A stretch of DNA of 64,000 nucleotides, taken from Vibrio ponticus (GTDB taxonomy: Bacteria > Pseudomonadota > Gammaproteobacteria > Enterobacterales > Vibrionaceae). The stretch lies in NCBI RefSeq assembly GCF_009938225.1, contig NZ_AP019657.1:558001-622000 (forward strand), written 5' to 3'. Shown here piece by piece: positions 51,609 to 61,738 of this stretch (its first letter is position 1; each line of letters starts with the position of its first letter). The translations under genes and the position numbers were made by a program. Under the pieces are notes generated by a model that saw only the letters and a list, made by a program, of their open reading frames with translations, was not told the origin of the DNA and did not search any database.

Positions 51609-54383
51609 TTAGCCGAGTTCAATATCCTTCGGTCGCAGTTGAAACTCTTCAATTGAACCGATTTCTAACCCAAGGCTTAATGGCTCAGCGTCTTGGTGAG
51701 CGTTGCCTTGGGTATGCATGATCAAACGGTTGGCGGTGCGTGGTTTTAATTCATTCACGACAAAACGGATCATGTCACTGCGGGTTAACTTTTTCAGTTC
51801 AGCGAGCACCCGTTGGCGTTGATCGAATTGCTCATCCTTGTTGCCAATCGCCACCCACAGTCGTTGAGCTCTTCCGCGCAGCGTGGTATCAGGGGTTGAG
51901 ATTTGATTCCAGAGCCCACGTTTACTGCTGTGCCATTGGTATTCATTTAATTCAAGCAACACCATGTAAAACGCATTAAGAAACTCATCGATGGAGCTGA
52001 TTAAGTCAATTGGTGCAGCATTGGGTGATTGCACATACAACACAATGCCAGGGTGTTTATTCAGTGGCATATTGCCAGTTCCCACCATGTAACCCAGTTG
52101 CTGTTTAGTGCGAATTTCATGGAAGAAGGTTGCCGACATTAGGTGATTGGCTAACGAGTAGAGCGCAATGTTTTTTGCCGAATTGTCGTCACATTGGTAA
52201 TAGACCACAATCGCAGAATCTTCTTGATTGCAGTCGACTTCTCTTTGGAAAGTGCCATTTTCCCCTAACATCACCAGTGGACGTAGCGCCTCTTCATATT
52301 GCTGATCTTGTACGCGCAGCGCGGATTTTAAGGTTTCGCCTAAAGCCAATGCATCATCTTTTGTCCAGTCACCATAGACAAACATCTCCACATGCAACTC
52401 AGCAAGAATCGCTTGGACAAAGCTGGCAAGTGAGTCGACTTCAATACTTTCGAGCGCCTCAACGAGCACCGGATAGGGTGGGTTGTTTGGCTGTAAAATG
52501 CCAGTCATTGCATTGAAAAGCTGCGAAATTGGACGATCTTGAGAGGAATTACGCCAATTTCTTAATAGCTGAGTTTTGATCGTGTTAAAGCGTTTTTCAC
52601 TAAATTCTCGTTTCGCAAAACGCTCTAAAATCATCTTCATCAGCTCAGGTTGCTTCTCAGTGAAACCTGATACCGCTAAAGTGACACCACCTTGATGGGC
52701 GTACAAGTTGTACCCCATACCAGCGATTTCTGCTTGATAGGTTTCCTTAGCGAGCGCATCAAGAAACATCTCAACGCAGAGGCGAGTCTTAACAATATTG
52801 ATAGGATTGGCAACCGCATGGGGGCTATCGATGGCGACATAGATGACGCCTTTAGGAACTCTAAATTCGCTGTCTTGCAGGTGCCATAATTTAAAGCCCG
52901 GTAAATCCGAGATCACACTTGGAGTCTCATCATTACTTTGTAGCGCTTTGGGCGTTAAATCGTAACAAATAAACGGATTACGCTCTGGTAATTCAGCTTT
53001 GATCGCCGATGGTTGCTGGTAGAACTCTTTTTGTTCAGGGCTAATCAGTTTTACTGAATAAGGCGTGTCGTACCACTTCGCTCGCTCATCGTAAGTCAGC
53101 CCTTTCACGATTTGCGTTACGCGCAGATTGTCAGTGGTGAAATAACGGGCGAGGTCGCGCAGGATATCGGCTTGATATTGCGCCATTTTAAAATCGCCAT
53201 AGATAATGTCTTCGCTTTCATAGTGCTGCATGTTCACCACTAAGTGACTCGCCATATCCATAGGACGGGTCGGCTCTTGAAAACGAAACGCGGATTCTAA
53301 GACGGCTTTTTTCTCTAAATAGCGCCATTCATCAAAACCACGCGCTTTGATGATAGCAATATAGTTAAACACCGCTTGGATGATCTCATCGACATGTGAG
53401 AGACCTTCTTGGGTCAGTGTGCAGCTGATATTAAATTCACGATAGTTACTGCCACTGACGCCGCCGCCAGCAGACAGTGAGGTGATCCACCCTGCCTCTT
53501 TAAGTTCGAGCATTAAGCTGTTTTCGCCCTCATAACCCAGCAAGTGCGCAAAGTAAGAGAGTGGCTTGGTGTGGTAGTACTCACCTGTGCTTGGCATCGG
53601 AAATGCCATGATCAATTTGCGGATCTCTTTCACCGGCTCCACATCGACCCATATTCCGGTAGAGCGGATATCGGTGAACGGCTCGCTGATGCTTTTACCA
53701 TTCAGATGGTTGTTTTTGATATTGGCGAACTTCTCATTTGCCCACGTTTGCATCTCATCGAGCGAGTGCTGACCAATCAAAACTAACGTCATTAAATCAG
53801 CGGAATACTGCTGAGTGTGGAAATCGACGATTTCATCGCGAATAGATTGCCCATCGCGATCGCCAAGAGTTTCAAGATTACCCACGGAGAACTTAGCGAA
53901 AGGGTGGTTAGGATTGATCACTTCTTTGTGCACTTGATACAAGCGGCGAGAGTCATCGTTGAGCTTCATTTTGTACTCAGAGTCAACGGCTTGACGCTCT
54001 TTGTCGAGAGCTTCGGCATTGAAAAGTGGCGCAGTAAAAAATTGGCTGAAGCGATCTAAGCCATTACTAAATGCGTTGGGATCTACATCAAAGAAGAAGC
54101 AGGTATGTTCGGTACCTGTCCAAGCATTGTTAGACCCACCGTGTTGGCTGATGTAACTCTGAAAGTCGCCCACTTTTGGGTACTTTTCAGTGCCGAGAAA
54201 TAACATGTGCTCAAGGTAGTGCGCCATGCCTTGACGCTCGTTCGGATCATCGAAGTGACCGACATTGACCGCGAGTGCGGCGGCAGATTTCTGTGCATCT
54301 TGATCATGAATTAACAGCACCCTTAAATCATTTTCAAGCGTTAAGTAGCGATATTGATGGGTATCATTTGGGCTTACATGCAC
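51609..54383 (-). CDS. ptrA: M16 family insulinase-like zinc protease (protease III type)
   Basis: This is a large M16 metallopeptidase related to protease III (pitrilysin). I start at the GTG at 54383 (MHVSPNDTHQYRYLTLENDL read as Met), preceded by GGAG seven bases upstream, giving 924 residues. The inverted zinc motif HxxEH is HYLEH at residues 55-59, with the distal glutamate region EYKMKLNDDSRRLYQ. The C-terminal half carries the inactive homologous repeat domains. No signal peptide is evident, unlike E. coli PtrA, so the protein looks cytoplasmic. Confidence 0.88.
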   Translation of the reverse strand: MHVSPNDTHQYRYLTLENDLRVLLIHDQDAQKSAAALAVNVGHFDDPNERQGMAHYLEHMLFLGTEKYPKVGDFQSYISQHGGSNNAWTGTEHTCFFFDVDPNAFSNGLDRFSQFFTAPLFNAEALDKERQAVDSEYKMKLNDDSRRLYQVHKEVINPNHPFAKFSVGNLETLGDRDGQSIRDEIVDFHTQQYSADLMTLVLIGQHSLDEMQTWANEKFANIKNNHLNGKSISEPFTDIRSTGIWVDVEPVKEIRKLIMAFPMPSTGEYYHTKPLSYFAHLLGYEGENSLMLELKEAGWITSLSAGGGVSGSNYREFNISCTLTQEGLSHVDEIIQAVFNYIAIIKARGFDEWRYLEKKAVLESAFRFQEPTRPMDMASHLVVNMQHYESEDIIYGDFKMAQYQADILRDLARYFTTDNLRVTQIVKGLTYDERAKWYDTPYSVKLISPEQKEFYQQPSAIKAELPERNPFICYDLTPKALQSNDETPSVISDLPGFKLWHLQDSEFRVPKGVIYVAIDSPHAVANPINIVKTRLCVEMFLDALAKETYQAEIAGMGYNLYAHQGGVTLAVSGFTEKQPELMKMILERFAKREFSEKRFNTIKTQLLRNWRNSSQDRPISQLFNAMTGILQPNNPPYPVLVEALESIEVDSLASFVQAILAELHVEMFVYGDWTKDDALALGETLKSALRVQDQQYEEALRPLVMLGENGTFQREVDCNQEDSAIVVYYQCDDNSAKNIALYSLANHLMSATFFHEIRTKQQLGYMVGTGNMPLNKHPGIVLYVQSPNAAPIDLISSIDEFLNAFYMVLLELNEYQWHSSKRGLWNQISTPDTTLRGRAQRLWVAIGNKDEQFDQRQRVLAELKKLTRSDMIRFVVNELKPRTANRLIMHTQGNAHQDAEPLSLGLEIGSIEEFQLRPKDIELG

Positions 54384-54722
54384 AGTATTTCTCCAAACCT
54401 TGAGAGTGTATTTAAGTATGACCGCGTTTAGTGGCACTGCAAACAACTATTATTGATGTATTTACTTAAAATGCTGGAATTTTTTAGTAATTGTAGCCTA
54501 ATAGTTCGCCACAAATTGAAACAAAAACACTTGGTTATCCTTTAAGATTGTTAAGAATGTCTGAGTCTTTGGCAAGTTACTTGATATAATTAATTTTGCT
54601 ATACCCAAGCGACCTTACTATTTGGTTGTATTAAAAAACGATCCTAATTGAGGTCTATTGGGTATATGAATTAAGCCCAGAATAGAGTGAGACCAGCGAA
54701 GTGCTCACCGACAGGAAATATT
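54384..54722. other. Intergenic region between the M16 protease and sixA
   Basis: This 339-base divergent gap is A/T-rich and has no credible gene. It contains a 67-base inverted repeat (54600-54666, arms of 16 bases) close to sixA. The remaining DNA should hold the divergent promoters, but I see no clear operator. Confidence 0.6.
54600..54666. repeat. Inverted repeat with 16-bp arms upstream of sixA
   Basis: TATACCCAAGCGACCT (54600-54615) is the inverse of AGGTCTATTGGGTATA (54651-54666) at 14 of 16 positions, with a 35-base spacer. It may be a small palindromic repeat or a structured leader for sixA. Confidence 0.7.
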
Positions 54723-55187
54723 ATGAAAATCGTGATTATGCGTCATGGTGAAGCAGAAACTTTTGCTCAGACAGACGCCGATCGTGCACTCACTAAGTTT
54801 GGTCGCAGTGCTTCAAGAGATGTCGCTCAACTTTGTAAACAAGAAGGTATTGCTGAGTTTGACAAAGTATTGGTGAGCCCATACAAACGCGCACAACAAA
54901 CTTGGCAGGAGCTGGAAGGCATTTTTTCTGCCAAAGATCTTCAGCTGTGTGAAGATATTACGCCGTATGGCGACTCAGAAACCGTGGTTGAGTATCTCAA
55001 TGCGATCATCGAGTTAGAGCAGCTTGATTCGGTTTTGCTGGTATCACACCTGCCACTTGTAGGTTACTTAACCGCTGATCTCGTGAAGGATATTGCTCCA
55101 CCGATGTTTCCTACGTCCGGTATGGTATGTATCGACTACGATACTAACCAGCAACGTGGTGAACTCTTATGGCACCTAAAACCTTAA
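54723..55187 (+). CDS. sixA: Phosphohistidine phosphatase SixA
   Basis: SixA removes phosphate from phosphohistidine residues; in E. coli its targets include ArcB and the PTSNtr protein NPr. The start is the ATG at 54723 with an AGGAAAT site, giving 154 residues. The RHG motif MRHGEAE has the catalytic His8. LVSHLPLVGYL carries the second conserved histidine. It lies 125 bases before flhA, but separate transcription is likely given the sigma-54 promoter between. Confidence 0.93.
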   Translation: MKIVIMRHGEAETFAQTDADRALTKFGRSASRDVAQLCKQEGIAEFDKVLVSPYKRAQQTWQELEGIFSAKDLQLCEDITPYGDSETVVEYLNAIIELEQLDSVLLVSHLPLVGYLTADLVKDIAPPMFPTSGMVCIDYDTNQQRGELLWHLKP

Positions 55188-55241
55188 ACGCCTCGCAAAG
55201 TGTCTTTTTAGCGTTAAAGTGACAACTATTTGACTTTTTTG

Positions 55242-55257
55242 TGGACTAATCCTTGCA
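55242..55257 (+). promoter_or_regulatory. Sigma-54 promoter of the flhA operon
   Basis: TGGACTAATCCTTGC keeps the GG and GC elements at the spacing of the sigma-54 consensus TGGCACnnnnnTTGC. It begins 71 bases before the flhA ATG. Vibrio flagellar class II/III genes are known to use RpoN with FlrA or FlrC, so this is expected. The first element is the weaker match. Confidence 0.75.
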
Positions 55258-55312
55258 TAAATGGCTAACTCTCTGTGATAAAAGATAATTACGTTGTTTT
55301 AGCCTCGGATTT

Positions 55313-57409
55313 ATGAAGTTTACTCTACCGTTTTCGGATAAATTGCCGCCGTTATCTAAGCGAGCCATGCCAGCAATTGGCGCACCTGTTATGGTTTTGG
55401 CGACCTTGGCAATGGTCGTGCTTCCGATACCAGCTTTGCTGCTCGACTTATTCTTTACCTTTAACATCGCCCTTTCGATGGTGGTGTTATTGGTAACGGT
55501 TTATACACGTCGACCTCTCGATTTTGCTGCTTTCCCTACCGTACTGCTTATTGCAACGCTTTTGCGTTTGGCGCTGAACGTCGCCTCTACTCGTGTGGTT
55601 TTGTTATACGGTCATGAAGGACCGGGCGCAGCAGGTAACGTCATTGAAGCGTTTGGTAACGTAGTGATTGGCGGTAACTACGCAGTGGGTTTCGTGGTCT
55701 TCTTAATCCTTATGATCATCAACTTTATGGTAGTAACCAAAGGTGCGGGTCGTATTTCGGAAGTAAGTGCACGCTTTACCTTGGATGCTTTACCGGGTAA
55801 GCAGATGGCGATTGATGCGGATTTGAACTCAGGGCTCATCGACCAAGAGCAAGCGCGTACTCGCCGTCAAGAAGTGACCAAAGAAGCGGACTTCTATGGT
55901 TCGATGGACGGTGCTTCAAAATTCGTAAAAGGCGATGCGATCGCCGGTATCCTGATCCTATTTATCAACATCATCGGTGGTCTATCGATTGGTATGGCGC
56001 AGTATGGCTTGGGCTTTGCTGAAGCGATGCAAATCTACACCTTGCTGACCATCGGTGACGGTCTAGTTGCGCAGATTCCGTCGCTACTATTGTCTATCGG
56101 CGCGGCGATCATGGTGACTCGTCAGAACACCGATGAAGACATGGGGCAGCAAGTTGTTTTCCAGCTGTTTGACAACCCTAAAGCGCTGATGATCACAGCT
56201 ATCATCTTGTTTGTTATGGGTATTGTTCCGGGTATGCCGCATTTTGCTTTCTTGTTGTTAGCAGCAATGGCAGGTGCGGGCGCTTACTGGATGACGCGTA
56301 AGCAAAAACTCAAGCAGGAAGAAAAAACTAACCTCCCGGCAACCACTTCAGCCGAGCCTAGCACGCCTAAAGAGCTTTCTTGGGACGATGTTCAACCTGT
56401 CGATATTATCGGTCTAGAAGTCGGCTACCGATTGATCCCGCTTGTGGACCGAGACCAAGGTGGTGAACTGCTTGAGCGCGTTAAAGGTGTACGTAAGAAG
56501 CTATCGCAAGATTTTGGTTTCCTTATTCCAGCCGTTCATATTCGCGATAACCTCGAATTAACTCCGAATAGCTACCGTATTACCTTAATGGGGGTGGCGG
56601 TAGGTGAAGCAGAGATCCGCCCAGATCAAGAATTGGCGATTAACCCTGGTCAGGTATATGGCATGATTGATGGTGAACCAACCATAGACCCAGCCTTTGG
56701 CTTAGAGGCGGTGTGGATCCGCGAAGATCAGCGTGAACACGCGCAAGCATTGGGTTATACCGTGGTGGATTCGTCTACGGTACTGGCGACCCATTTAAGC
56801 CAGTTACTTACCAATAATGCCTCTCAATTGATTGGGCATGAAGAAGTGCAGAACTTACTCGAAATGCTTGGGCGCAGCGCACCTAAGCTGGTGGAGAGCT
56901 TTGTGCCGGATCAGCTACAGCTTGGCGTGGTAGTGAAAGTGCTGCAGAATTTGCTTAACGAAGCCGTGCCAATTCGAGACATACGCACAATCGTACAAAC
57001 CTTGTCCGAATATTCATCGAAGAGTCAAGAACCTGACATCTTAACCGCTGCGGTTCGTATCTCGCTTAAGCGCTTAATTGTTCAAGAAATCAATGGTATA
57101 GAGCCAGAGTTACCTGTTATTACCCTTATTCCTGAGTTGGAACAAATCTTGCATCAAACAATGCAGGCTTCAGGAGGGGAGTCGGCAGGTATTGAACCTG
57201 GTCTAGCAGAACGTCTGCAAATGTCGCTCAGCCAAGCGACCCAAGAGCAAGAGTTAAAAGGTGAGGCGGCAGTATTGCTAACCTCAGGTGTACTTCGCTC
57301 TACTCTGGCGAAATTTGTTAAGAATACAATTCCTACGCTACGTGTTCTCTCATACCAAGAGATCCCTGATGAGAAACAGATTCGCATCGTACAAGCGGTA
57401 GGTAACTAG
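55313..57409 (+). CDS. flhA: Flagellar export-gate protein FlhA
   Basis: FlhA forms the nonameric ring that selects export substrates below the gate. The 698 residues have eight N-terminal membrane helices (about 20-330) with the FHIPEP-type segment GRISEVSARFTLDALPGKQMAIDADLNSG. The cytoplasmic domain follows (about 360-698). The protein is complete, and it is followed 32 bases later by flhF. Confidence 0.97.
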   Translation: MKFTLPFSDKLPPLSKRAMPAIGAPVMVLATLAMVVLPIPALLLDLFFTFNIALSMVVLLVTVYTRRPLDFAAFPTVLLIATLLRLALNVASTRVVLLYGHEGPGAAGNVIEAFGNVVIGGNYAVGFVVFLILMIINFMVVTKGAGRISEVSARFTLDALPGKQMAIDADLNSGLIDQEQARTRRQEVTKEADFYGSMDGASKFVKGDAIAGILILFINIIGGLSIGMAQYGLGFAEAMQIYTLLTIGDGLVAQIPSLLLSIGAAIMVTRQNTDEDMGQQVVFQLFDNPKALMITAIILFVMGIVPGMPHFAFLLLAAMAGAGAYWMTRKQKLKQEEKTNLPATTSAEPSTPKELSWDDVQPVDIIGLEVGYRLIPLVDRDQGGELLERVKGVRKKLSQDFGFLIPAVHIRDNLELTPNSYRITLMGVAVGEAEIRPDQELAINPGQVYGMIDGEPTIDPAFGLEAVWIREDQREHAQALGYTVVDSSTVLATHLSQLLTNNASQLIGHEEVQNLLEMLGRSAPKLVESFVPDQLQLGVVVKVLQNLLNEAVPIRDIRTIVQTLSEYSSKSQEPDILTAAVRISLKRLIVQEINGIEPELPVITLIPELEQILHQTMQASGGESAGIEPGLAERLQMSLSQATQEQELKGEAAVLLTSGVLRSTLAKFVKNTIPTLRVLSYQEIPDEKQIRIVQAVGN

Positions 57410-57441
57410 TTTCTGTTACTAATCAATAACGGATATCAACT

Positions 57442-58923
57442 TTGAAAATTAAACGATTTTTTGCAAAAGACATGCGAACCGCTCTACTTCAAGTGAAGGA
57501 AGAGCTTGGTTCTGATGCTGTGATCATGTCAAACAAAAAAGTCGCTGGTGGTGTCGAAATTGTAGCGGCGGTGGATGGCGATACATCCCCAGCACGCGTA
57601 GAGAGTGGCTATAGCTCACGCCCACGAACTACAACGACACAAGTCTCGCCGAATTTAGAAGCACGCACCAACGCACGAGCGTTGGATGAAGACCGAGTCA
57701 GCCTAAACAATAGTGCTGAAGCGGGGCGCTCGATGACTAAGCGTTTTGCCAGCATGTTGAAGCAGTACAGCAACAATCGCCCTGGTCATGATGATACAGA
57801 CGATGCGCCAGCCGAAGACTCTTTGAGCGCACTATTAAAGCGTCAGTCCTCACATCGCATGCAAGGCAGCGAAGTTAGAGTACAAGAGGACTCACCTCTC
57901 GCGAGATTGATTGCTGAGGACCGTCGATTAGATCGTCCAAAACCTCAGCTTGATCCCACTCGTTACGAACGCGGTTCAAGTTCACGTGAACCATCAGTCT
58001 CGAATGAAGAACTGAGTGACATGCGTGAAGAGATGATGTCGATTCGTCGCTTACTTGAACATCAAGTTTCGGGTTTGATGTGGCAAGAAGTAGAGCGTCG
58101 TGAACCGCTACGCGCCATGCTTATCAAGCGTTTGGAACGTATGGGAGTATCACTTGAACTGGCTGATCAGTTGGCGTGTTATATCCCGGAAGATACGCCG
58201 CCGAAGAAAGCTTGGAAAGCGCTGCTTGGATTGGTGGCTGATCAAATCCCTATTTCAAAGCAAGATATTTTAAAACGTGGTGGCATTGTTGCTTTGCTTG
58301 GTCCAACGGGCGTAGGCAAAACGACCACAGTCGCCAAACTTGCAGCGCGTGCTGCAATGGAGTACGGCTCAGACAATGTCGCACTGGTGACGACCGACAC
58401 TTATCGTATCGGTGCGCATGAACAATTGGCAATTTATGGTCGAATCATGGGTTGTCCGGTAAAAGTGGCTAAAGATTCCAAAGAGTTAGCCGATGTAATA
58501 TACCAATTGCGTCATCGCCGTCTTGTGTTAGTTGATACCGCGGGTATGGGACAACGAGACGTTCGTTTATCAGAGCAATTGGACACCTTAATGCAAGAAA
58601 GTGGTGAGATGATCCATAGCTACCTTGTTTTACCGGCAACGGCACAGCGCAAGGTATTGCAAGAGACCATCGATCACTTTAAACGAATCCCACTCTCTGG
58701 ATGCATTATGACCAAGCTTGATGAGTCATTAAGCTTGGGTGAATTTGTAAGCGTGGTGGTGCAGAATGCTCTGCCAGTTGCTTATATCGCGAACGGACAA
58801 CGCGTACCAGAAGATATCGTGATTGCTCAACCTAAGTATATGGTTGCTAAAGCAAATGATTTACTTGAGAAGTCGGCGGATGATGAACCGCACTATTGGA
58901 ATAGTGAAGTAGAGAGGTTCTAG
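57442..58923 (+). CDS. flhF: Polar flagellum placement SRP-type GTPase FlhF
   Basis: FlhF places the flagellum at the cell pole. The TTG start at 57442 gives 493 residues. An N-terminal basic region (about 1-190) precedes the N and G domains of SRP-type GTPases, with P-loop GPTGVGKT at 287-294, the VTTDTYRIGAHEQL region, LVDTAGMGQRD and TKLDESLSLG. It is followed 6 bases later by its regulator flhG. Confidence 0.96.
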   Translation: MKIKRFFAKDMRTALLQVKEELGSDAVIMSNKKVAGGVEIVAAVDGDTSPARVESGYSSRPRTTTTQVSPNLEARTNARALDEDRVSLNNSAEAGRSMTKRFASMLKQYSNNRPGHDDTDDAPAEDSLSALLKRQSSHRMQGSEVRVQEDSPLARLIAEDRRLDRPKPQLDPTRYERGSSSREPSVSNEELSDMREEMMSIRRLLEHQVSGLMWQEVERREPLRAMLIKRLERMGVSLELADQLACYIPEDTPPKKAWKALLGLVADQIPISKQDILKRGGIVALLGPTGVGKTTTVAKLAARAAMEYGSDNVALVTTDTYRIGAHEQLAIYGRIMGCPVKVAKDSKELADVIYQLRHRRLVLVDTAGMGQRDVRLSEQLDTLMQESGEMIHSYLVLPATAQRKVLQETIDHFKRIPLSGCIMTKLDESLSLGEFVSVVVQNALPVAYIANGQRVPEDIVIAQPKYMVAKANDLLEKSADDEPHYWNSEVERF

Positions 58924-58929
58924 GCGGCG

Positions 58930-59820
58930 ATGATGACAGAGAATATGATACAAGATCAAGCTAGCGGATTGCGCCGCTTAACTCAACCATCACTGACTAA
59001 GGTTATCTCGGTAACTGGCGGTAAAGGCGGTGTGGGTAAATCAAATGTCACTTTAGGGCTTGCGATTTGTATGGCTCGCCAAGGCAAGAAAGTGATGGTT
59101 CTGGATGCTGACTTAGGTTTGGCTAATGTCGATGTCATGCTTGGCATTCGTCCAAAGCGTAACCTAGGTCATGTCTTAGCCGGTGAATGTGACCTTAAAG
59201 ACGCGATTGTTGAAGGTCCGTTTGGGATTAAGATTATTCCAGCGACATCGGGTACTCAGTCGATGACCGAGCTAACCCATGCACAACACGTTGGGTTAAT
59301 ACGTGCCTTTGGTAGCCTTGAAGATGAGATGGATGTACTGCTGATTGATACCGCGGCGGGTATCTCCGACATGGTGATCAGTTTTTCACGTGCAGCACAA
59401 GATGTCGTGGTTGTCGTGTGTGATGAACCAACCTCGATTACCGACGCTTATGCACTCATCAAGCTACTGAGCAAAGAGCATCAGGTGCAACGCTTTAAGA
59501 TCGTTGCCAATATGGTGCGTAGCTATCGTGAAGGGCGAGAATTGTTCGCAAAGTTGACCTTAGTCACAGAGAGATTCTTGAATGTGAGCCTCGAGCTCGT
59601 CGCTTGCATTCCATTAGATGATAAAGTTCGTCAAGCAGTTAAAAAACAAAAGATTGTTGTTGATGCGTTCCCACGCTCTCCGGCTGCTTTAGCGATTGGC
59701 TCACTGGCCAATAAAGCGTTAACTTGGCCTATTCCGAAAACGCCAAGCGGGCATTTAGAGTTTTTTGTTGAGCGTTTGCTTAACCGACCACAACCATTAG
59801 AGGAACCATTTGGTGAATAA
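58930..59820 (+). CDS. flhG: Flagellar number regulator FlhG (MinD-like ATPase)
   Basis: FlhG is a MinD-type ATPase that limits flagella to one per pole by antagonising FlhF and FlrA. The 296-residue protein begins with the FlhF-activating DQASGLR segment (residues 9-15). The deviant Walker A motif GGKGGVGKS is at about 30-38. DADLGLANVD and LIDTAAGISDMV follow. It overlaps fliA by a few bases. Confidence 0.96.
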   Translation: MMTENMIQDQASGLRRLTQPSLTKVISVTGGKGGVGKSNVTLGLAICMARQGKKVMVLDADLGLANVDVMLGIRPKRNLGHVLAGECDLKDAIVEGPFGIKIIPATSGTQSMTELTHAQHVGLIRAFGSLEDEMDVLLIDTAAGISDMVISFSRAAQDVVVVVCDEPTSITDAYALIKLLSKEHQVQRFKIVANMVRSYREGRELFAKLTLVTERFLNVSLELVACIPLDDKVRQAVKKQKIVVDAFPRSPAALAIGSLANKALTWPIPKTPSGHLEFFVERLLNRPQPLEEPFGE

Positions 59821-60547
59821 GGCGTTGACCTATGACCAATACGGCAAACACAACAGCCAACGAGTCTTTCTTGAAAAGTACTCGGTGCTGGTAAAGCGTA
59901 TTGCTCATCACTTGCTGGGCAGATTGCCCCCAAGTGTACAGGTTGAAGATCTTATCCAAGCGGGAATGATTGGGCTTCTAGAAGCGCAAAAGAACTACGA
60001 TGGCAGCAAAGGGGCGAGTTTTGAGACCTATGCTGGAATACGGATTCGTGGCGCTATGCTAGATGACATTCGTCGTGGAGACTGGGTACCACGCTCGGTA
60101 CACAAACATAGCCGTGATATTAATCAGGCTATTGCTGTTTTAGAAGGTCAACTAAATCGAGATCCTAGTGATGCGGAAGTGGCAAACCATATGGGGATGT
60201 CACTAGAGCAGTATCATACGGTATTAACCGACATCAATTGTTCTCGTTTGGTCGGGATTGAAGACCTTGGCGTCTCAGAAGACGCACTCTCTTCCGAGGA
60301 AATGGAAGAAGAAAATACACCTTTTCAAGGTGTTGCGGATGAAAGTTTTAGGAAAGCTTTGGTAGAATCAATCAAATCTCTGCCGGAGAGAGAAGCTTTG
60401 GTGTTATCTCTTTATTACGATGAAGAGCTAAACCTAAAAGAAATCGGTGAAGTAATTGGGGTTAGCGAATCACGAGTTAGCCAAATACTGAGCCAATCAA
60501 TGCAGCGTCTGCGCACTAAGTTAAGTGCCTGGACAAACAATGACTAG
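59813..60547 (+). CDS. fliA: Flagellar sigma factor FliA (sigma-28)
   Basis: FliA is the late flagellar sigma factor for flagellin, motor and chemotaxis genes. I start at the GTG at 59813 (MNKALTYDQYGKHNSQRV), 7 bases after GAGGAA; a TTG at 59810 is an alternative. The 244 residues contain region 2 (DLIQAGMIGLLEAQKNYDGSKGASFETYAG) and the region 4 helix-turn-helix (LNLKEIGEVIGVSESRVSQIL). The start lies inside the flhG end. Confidence 0.96.
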   Translation: MNKALTYDQYGKHNSQRVFLEKYSVLVKRIAHHLLGRLPPSVQVEDLIQAGMIGLLEAQKNYDGSKGASFETYAGIRIRGAMLDDIRRGDWVPRSVHKHSRDINQAIAVLEGQLNRDPSDAEVANHMGMSLEQYHTVLTDINCSRLVGIEDLGVSEDALSSEEMEEENTPFQGVADESFRKALVESIKSLPEREALVLSLYYDEELNLKEIGEVIGVSESRVSQILSQSMQRLRTKLSAWTNND

Positions 60548-60580
60548 AAATCACTGAAATCATACTCAGTGGAGGCAATT

Positions 60581-60961
60581 TTGAATAAAAACATGAAAAT
60601 CTTGATTGTTGATGACTTCTCAACAATGCGCCGTATCGTTAAAAACCTACTTCGTGATTTGGGTTTTAATAACACCCAAGAAGCGGATGACGGTTTAACA
60701 GCATTGCCTATGCTCAAGAAGGGCGATTTCGATTTTGTTGTTACAGATTGGAATATGCCAGGTATGCAAGGCATCGACCTACTTAAGCATATCCGTGCGG
60801 ATCAAGAGTTGAAGCATCTTCCGGTTCTAATGATCACAGCAGAAGCTAAACGTGAACAGATCATCGAAGCCGCTCAAGCTGGTGTTAATGGCTACATCGT
60901 TAAGCCATTCACGGCAGCAACGCTAAAAGAAAAACTAGACAAAATCTTTGAGCGTTTATAG
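60581..60961 (+). CDS. cheY: Chemotaxis response regulator CheY
   Basis: CheY, phosphorylated by CheA, binds FliM and changes motor direction. I favour the TTG at 60581, 7 bases after GGAGG, giving 126 residues. An ATG at 60593 also works, and a GTG at 60569 would put the ribosome site inside the gene. The acid pocket VDD is at 10-12, the phosphorylated Asp56 is in VTDWNMPG, and the Thr/Lys residues are in MITAEA and YIVKPF. It is the motor-active CheY3 type by sequence. Confidence 0.95.
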   Translation: MNKNMKILIVDDFSTMRRIVKNLLRDLGFNNTQEADDGLTALPMLKKGDFDFVVTDWNMPGMQGIDLLKHIRADQELKHLPVLMITAEAKREQIIEAAQAGVNGYIVKPFTAATLKEKLDKIFERL

Positions 60962-61006
60962 TCAAATATTTGACTGTATAGATTTGGGCAAAAAGGCCGA
61001 ATAGGA

Positions 61007-61729
61007 ATGATTTCATTAGAACAAGCTAGACAACTCGTTACGCTTTTGGAGAACGGTGAACAGCAGCAAGCTGATGACTTAGTAAAAAGTATCCACAGCG
61101 CACCTAGTGAGCCAATGTTGCAAGAAATAGGTGAGCTCACTCGCGATCTGCATGAAGCTATTAAGCAATTTCATATCGATGAGCGATTTTCTCAATTAGC
61201 CAATGACGAAATCCCTGATGCTAGGGATCGCCTTCAATACGTTATTGAAAATACTGAAATGGCAGCGAATAAAACGATGGATGCCGTCGATCGCTGCATG
61301 CCAATCGCCGATAGTCTTCACGATGGTCTACTGCAAGTACGACCGCAGTGGAACCAGCTTATGCACGGCAAGATCGATTTAGCTGAGTTTAAGTCGCTTT
61401 GTCACCGTATCGATAACCTTTTAGGTCAAATAGAAGGCAACAGCAGCGAACTGCGTAGTTTGTTAACCGATATTTTGATGGCTCAGGGCTTCCAAGACCT
61501 CACTGGACAAATCATAGGTCGAGTCATTGAGTTGGTTAACGAAGTTGAAACGCGACTCGTTGATATTCTTACAGTTTTTGGTCAAAACCAGTTGGATGAA
61601 GAAGTATCCAATAACAAGAAAAAAGTATCAACCGAAGCTGAGGGACCAATTATCAATCCTCTAGAGAGGAGCGATGCGGTTTCATCACAAGACGAAGTCG
61701 ATGACTTACTCTCAAGTCTTGGGTTTTAG
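61007..61729 (+). CDS. cheZ: CheY phosphatase CheZ
   Basis: CheZ dephosphorylates CheY-P. The 240 residues form a long helical hairpin. The catalytic glutamine region is in AQGFQDLTGQIIGRVI, and the C-terminal CheY-binding peptide is DEVDDLLSSLGF. It lies between cheY and cheA. Confidence 0.95.
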   Translation: MISLEQARQLVTLLENGEQQQADDLVKSIHSAPSEPMLQEIGELTRDLHEAIKQFHIDERFSQLANDEIPDARDRLQYVIENTEMAANKTMDAVDRCMPIADSLHDGLLQVRPQWNQLMHGKIDLAEFKSLCHRIDNLLGQIEGNSSELRSLLTDILMAQGFQDLTGQIIGRVIELVNEVETRLVDILTVFGQNQLDEEVSNNKKKVSTEAEGPIINPLERSDAVSSQDEVDDLLSSLGF

Positions 61730-61738
61730 AGGTAACTT

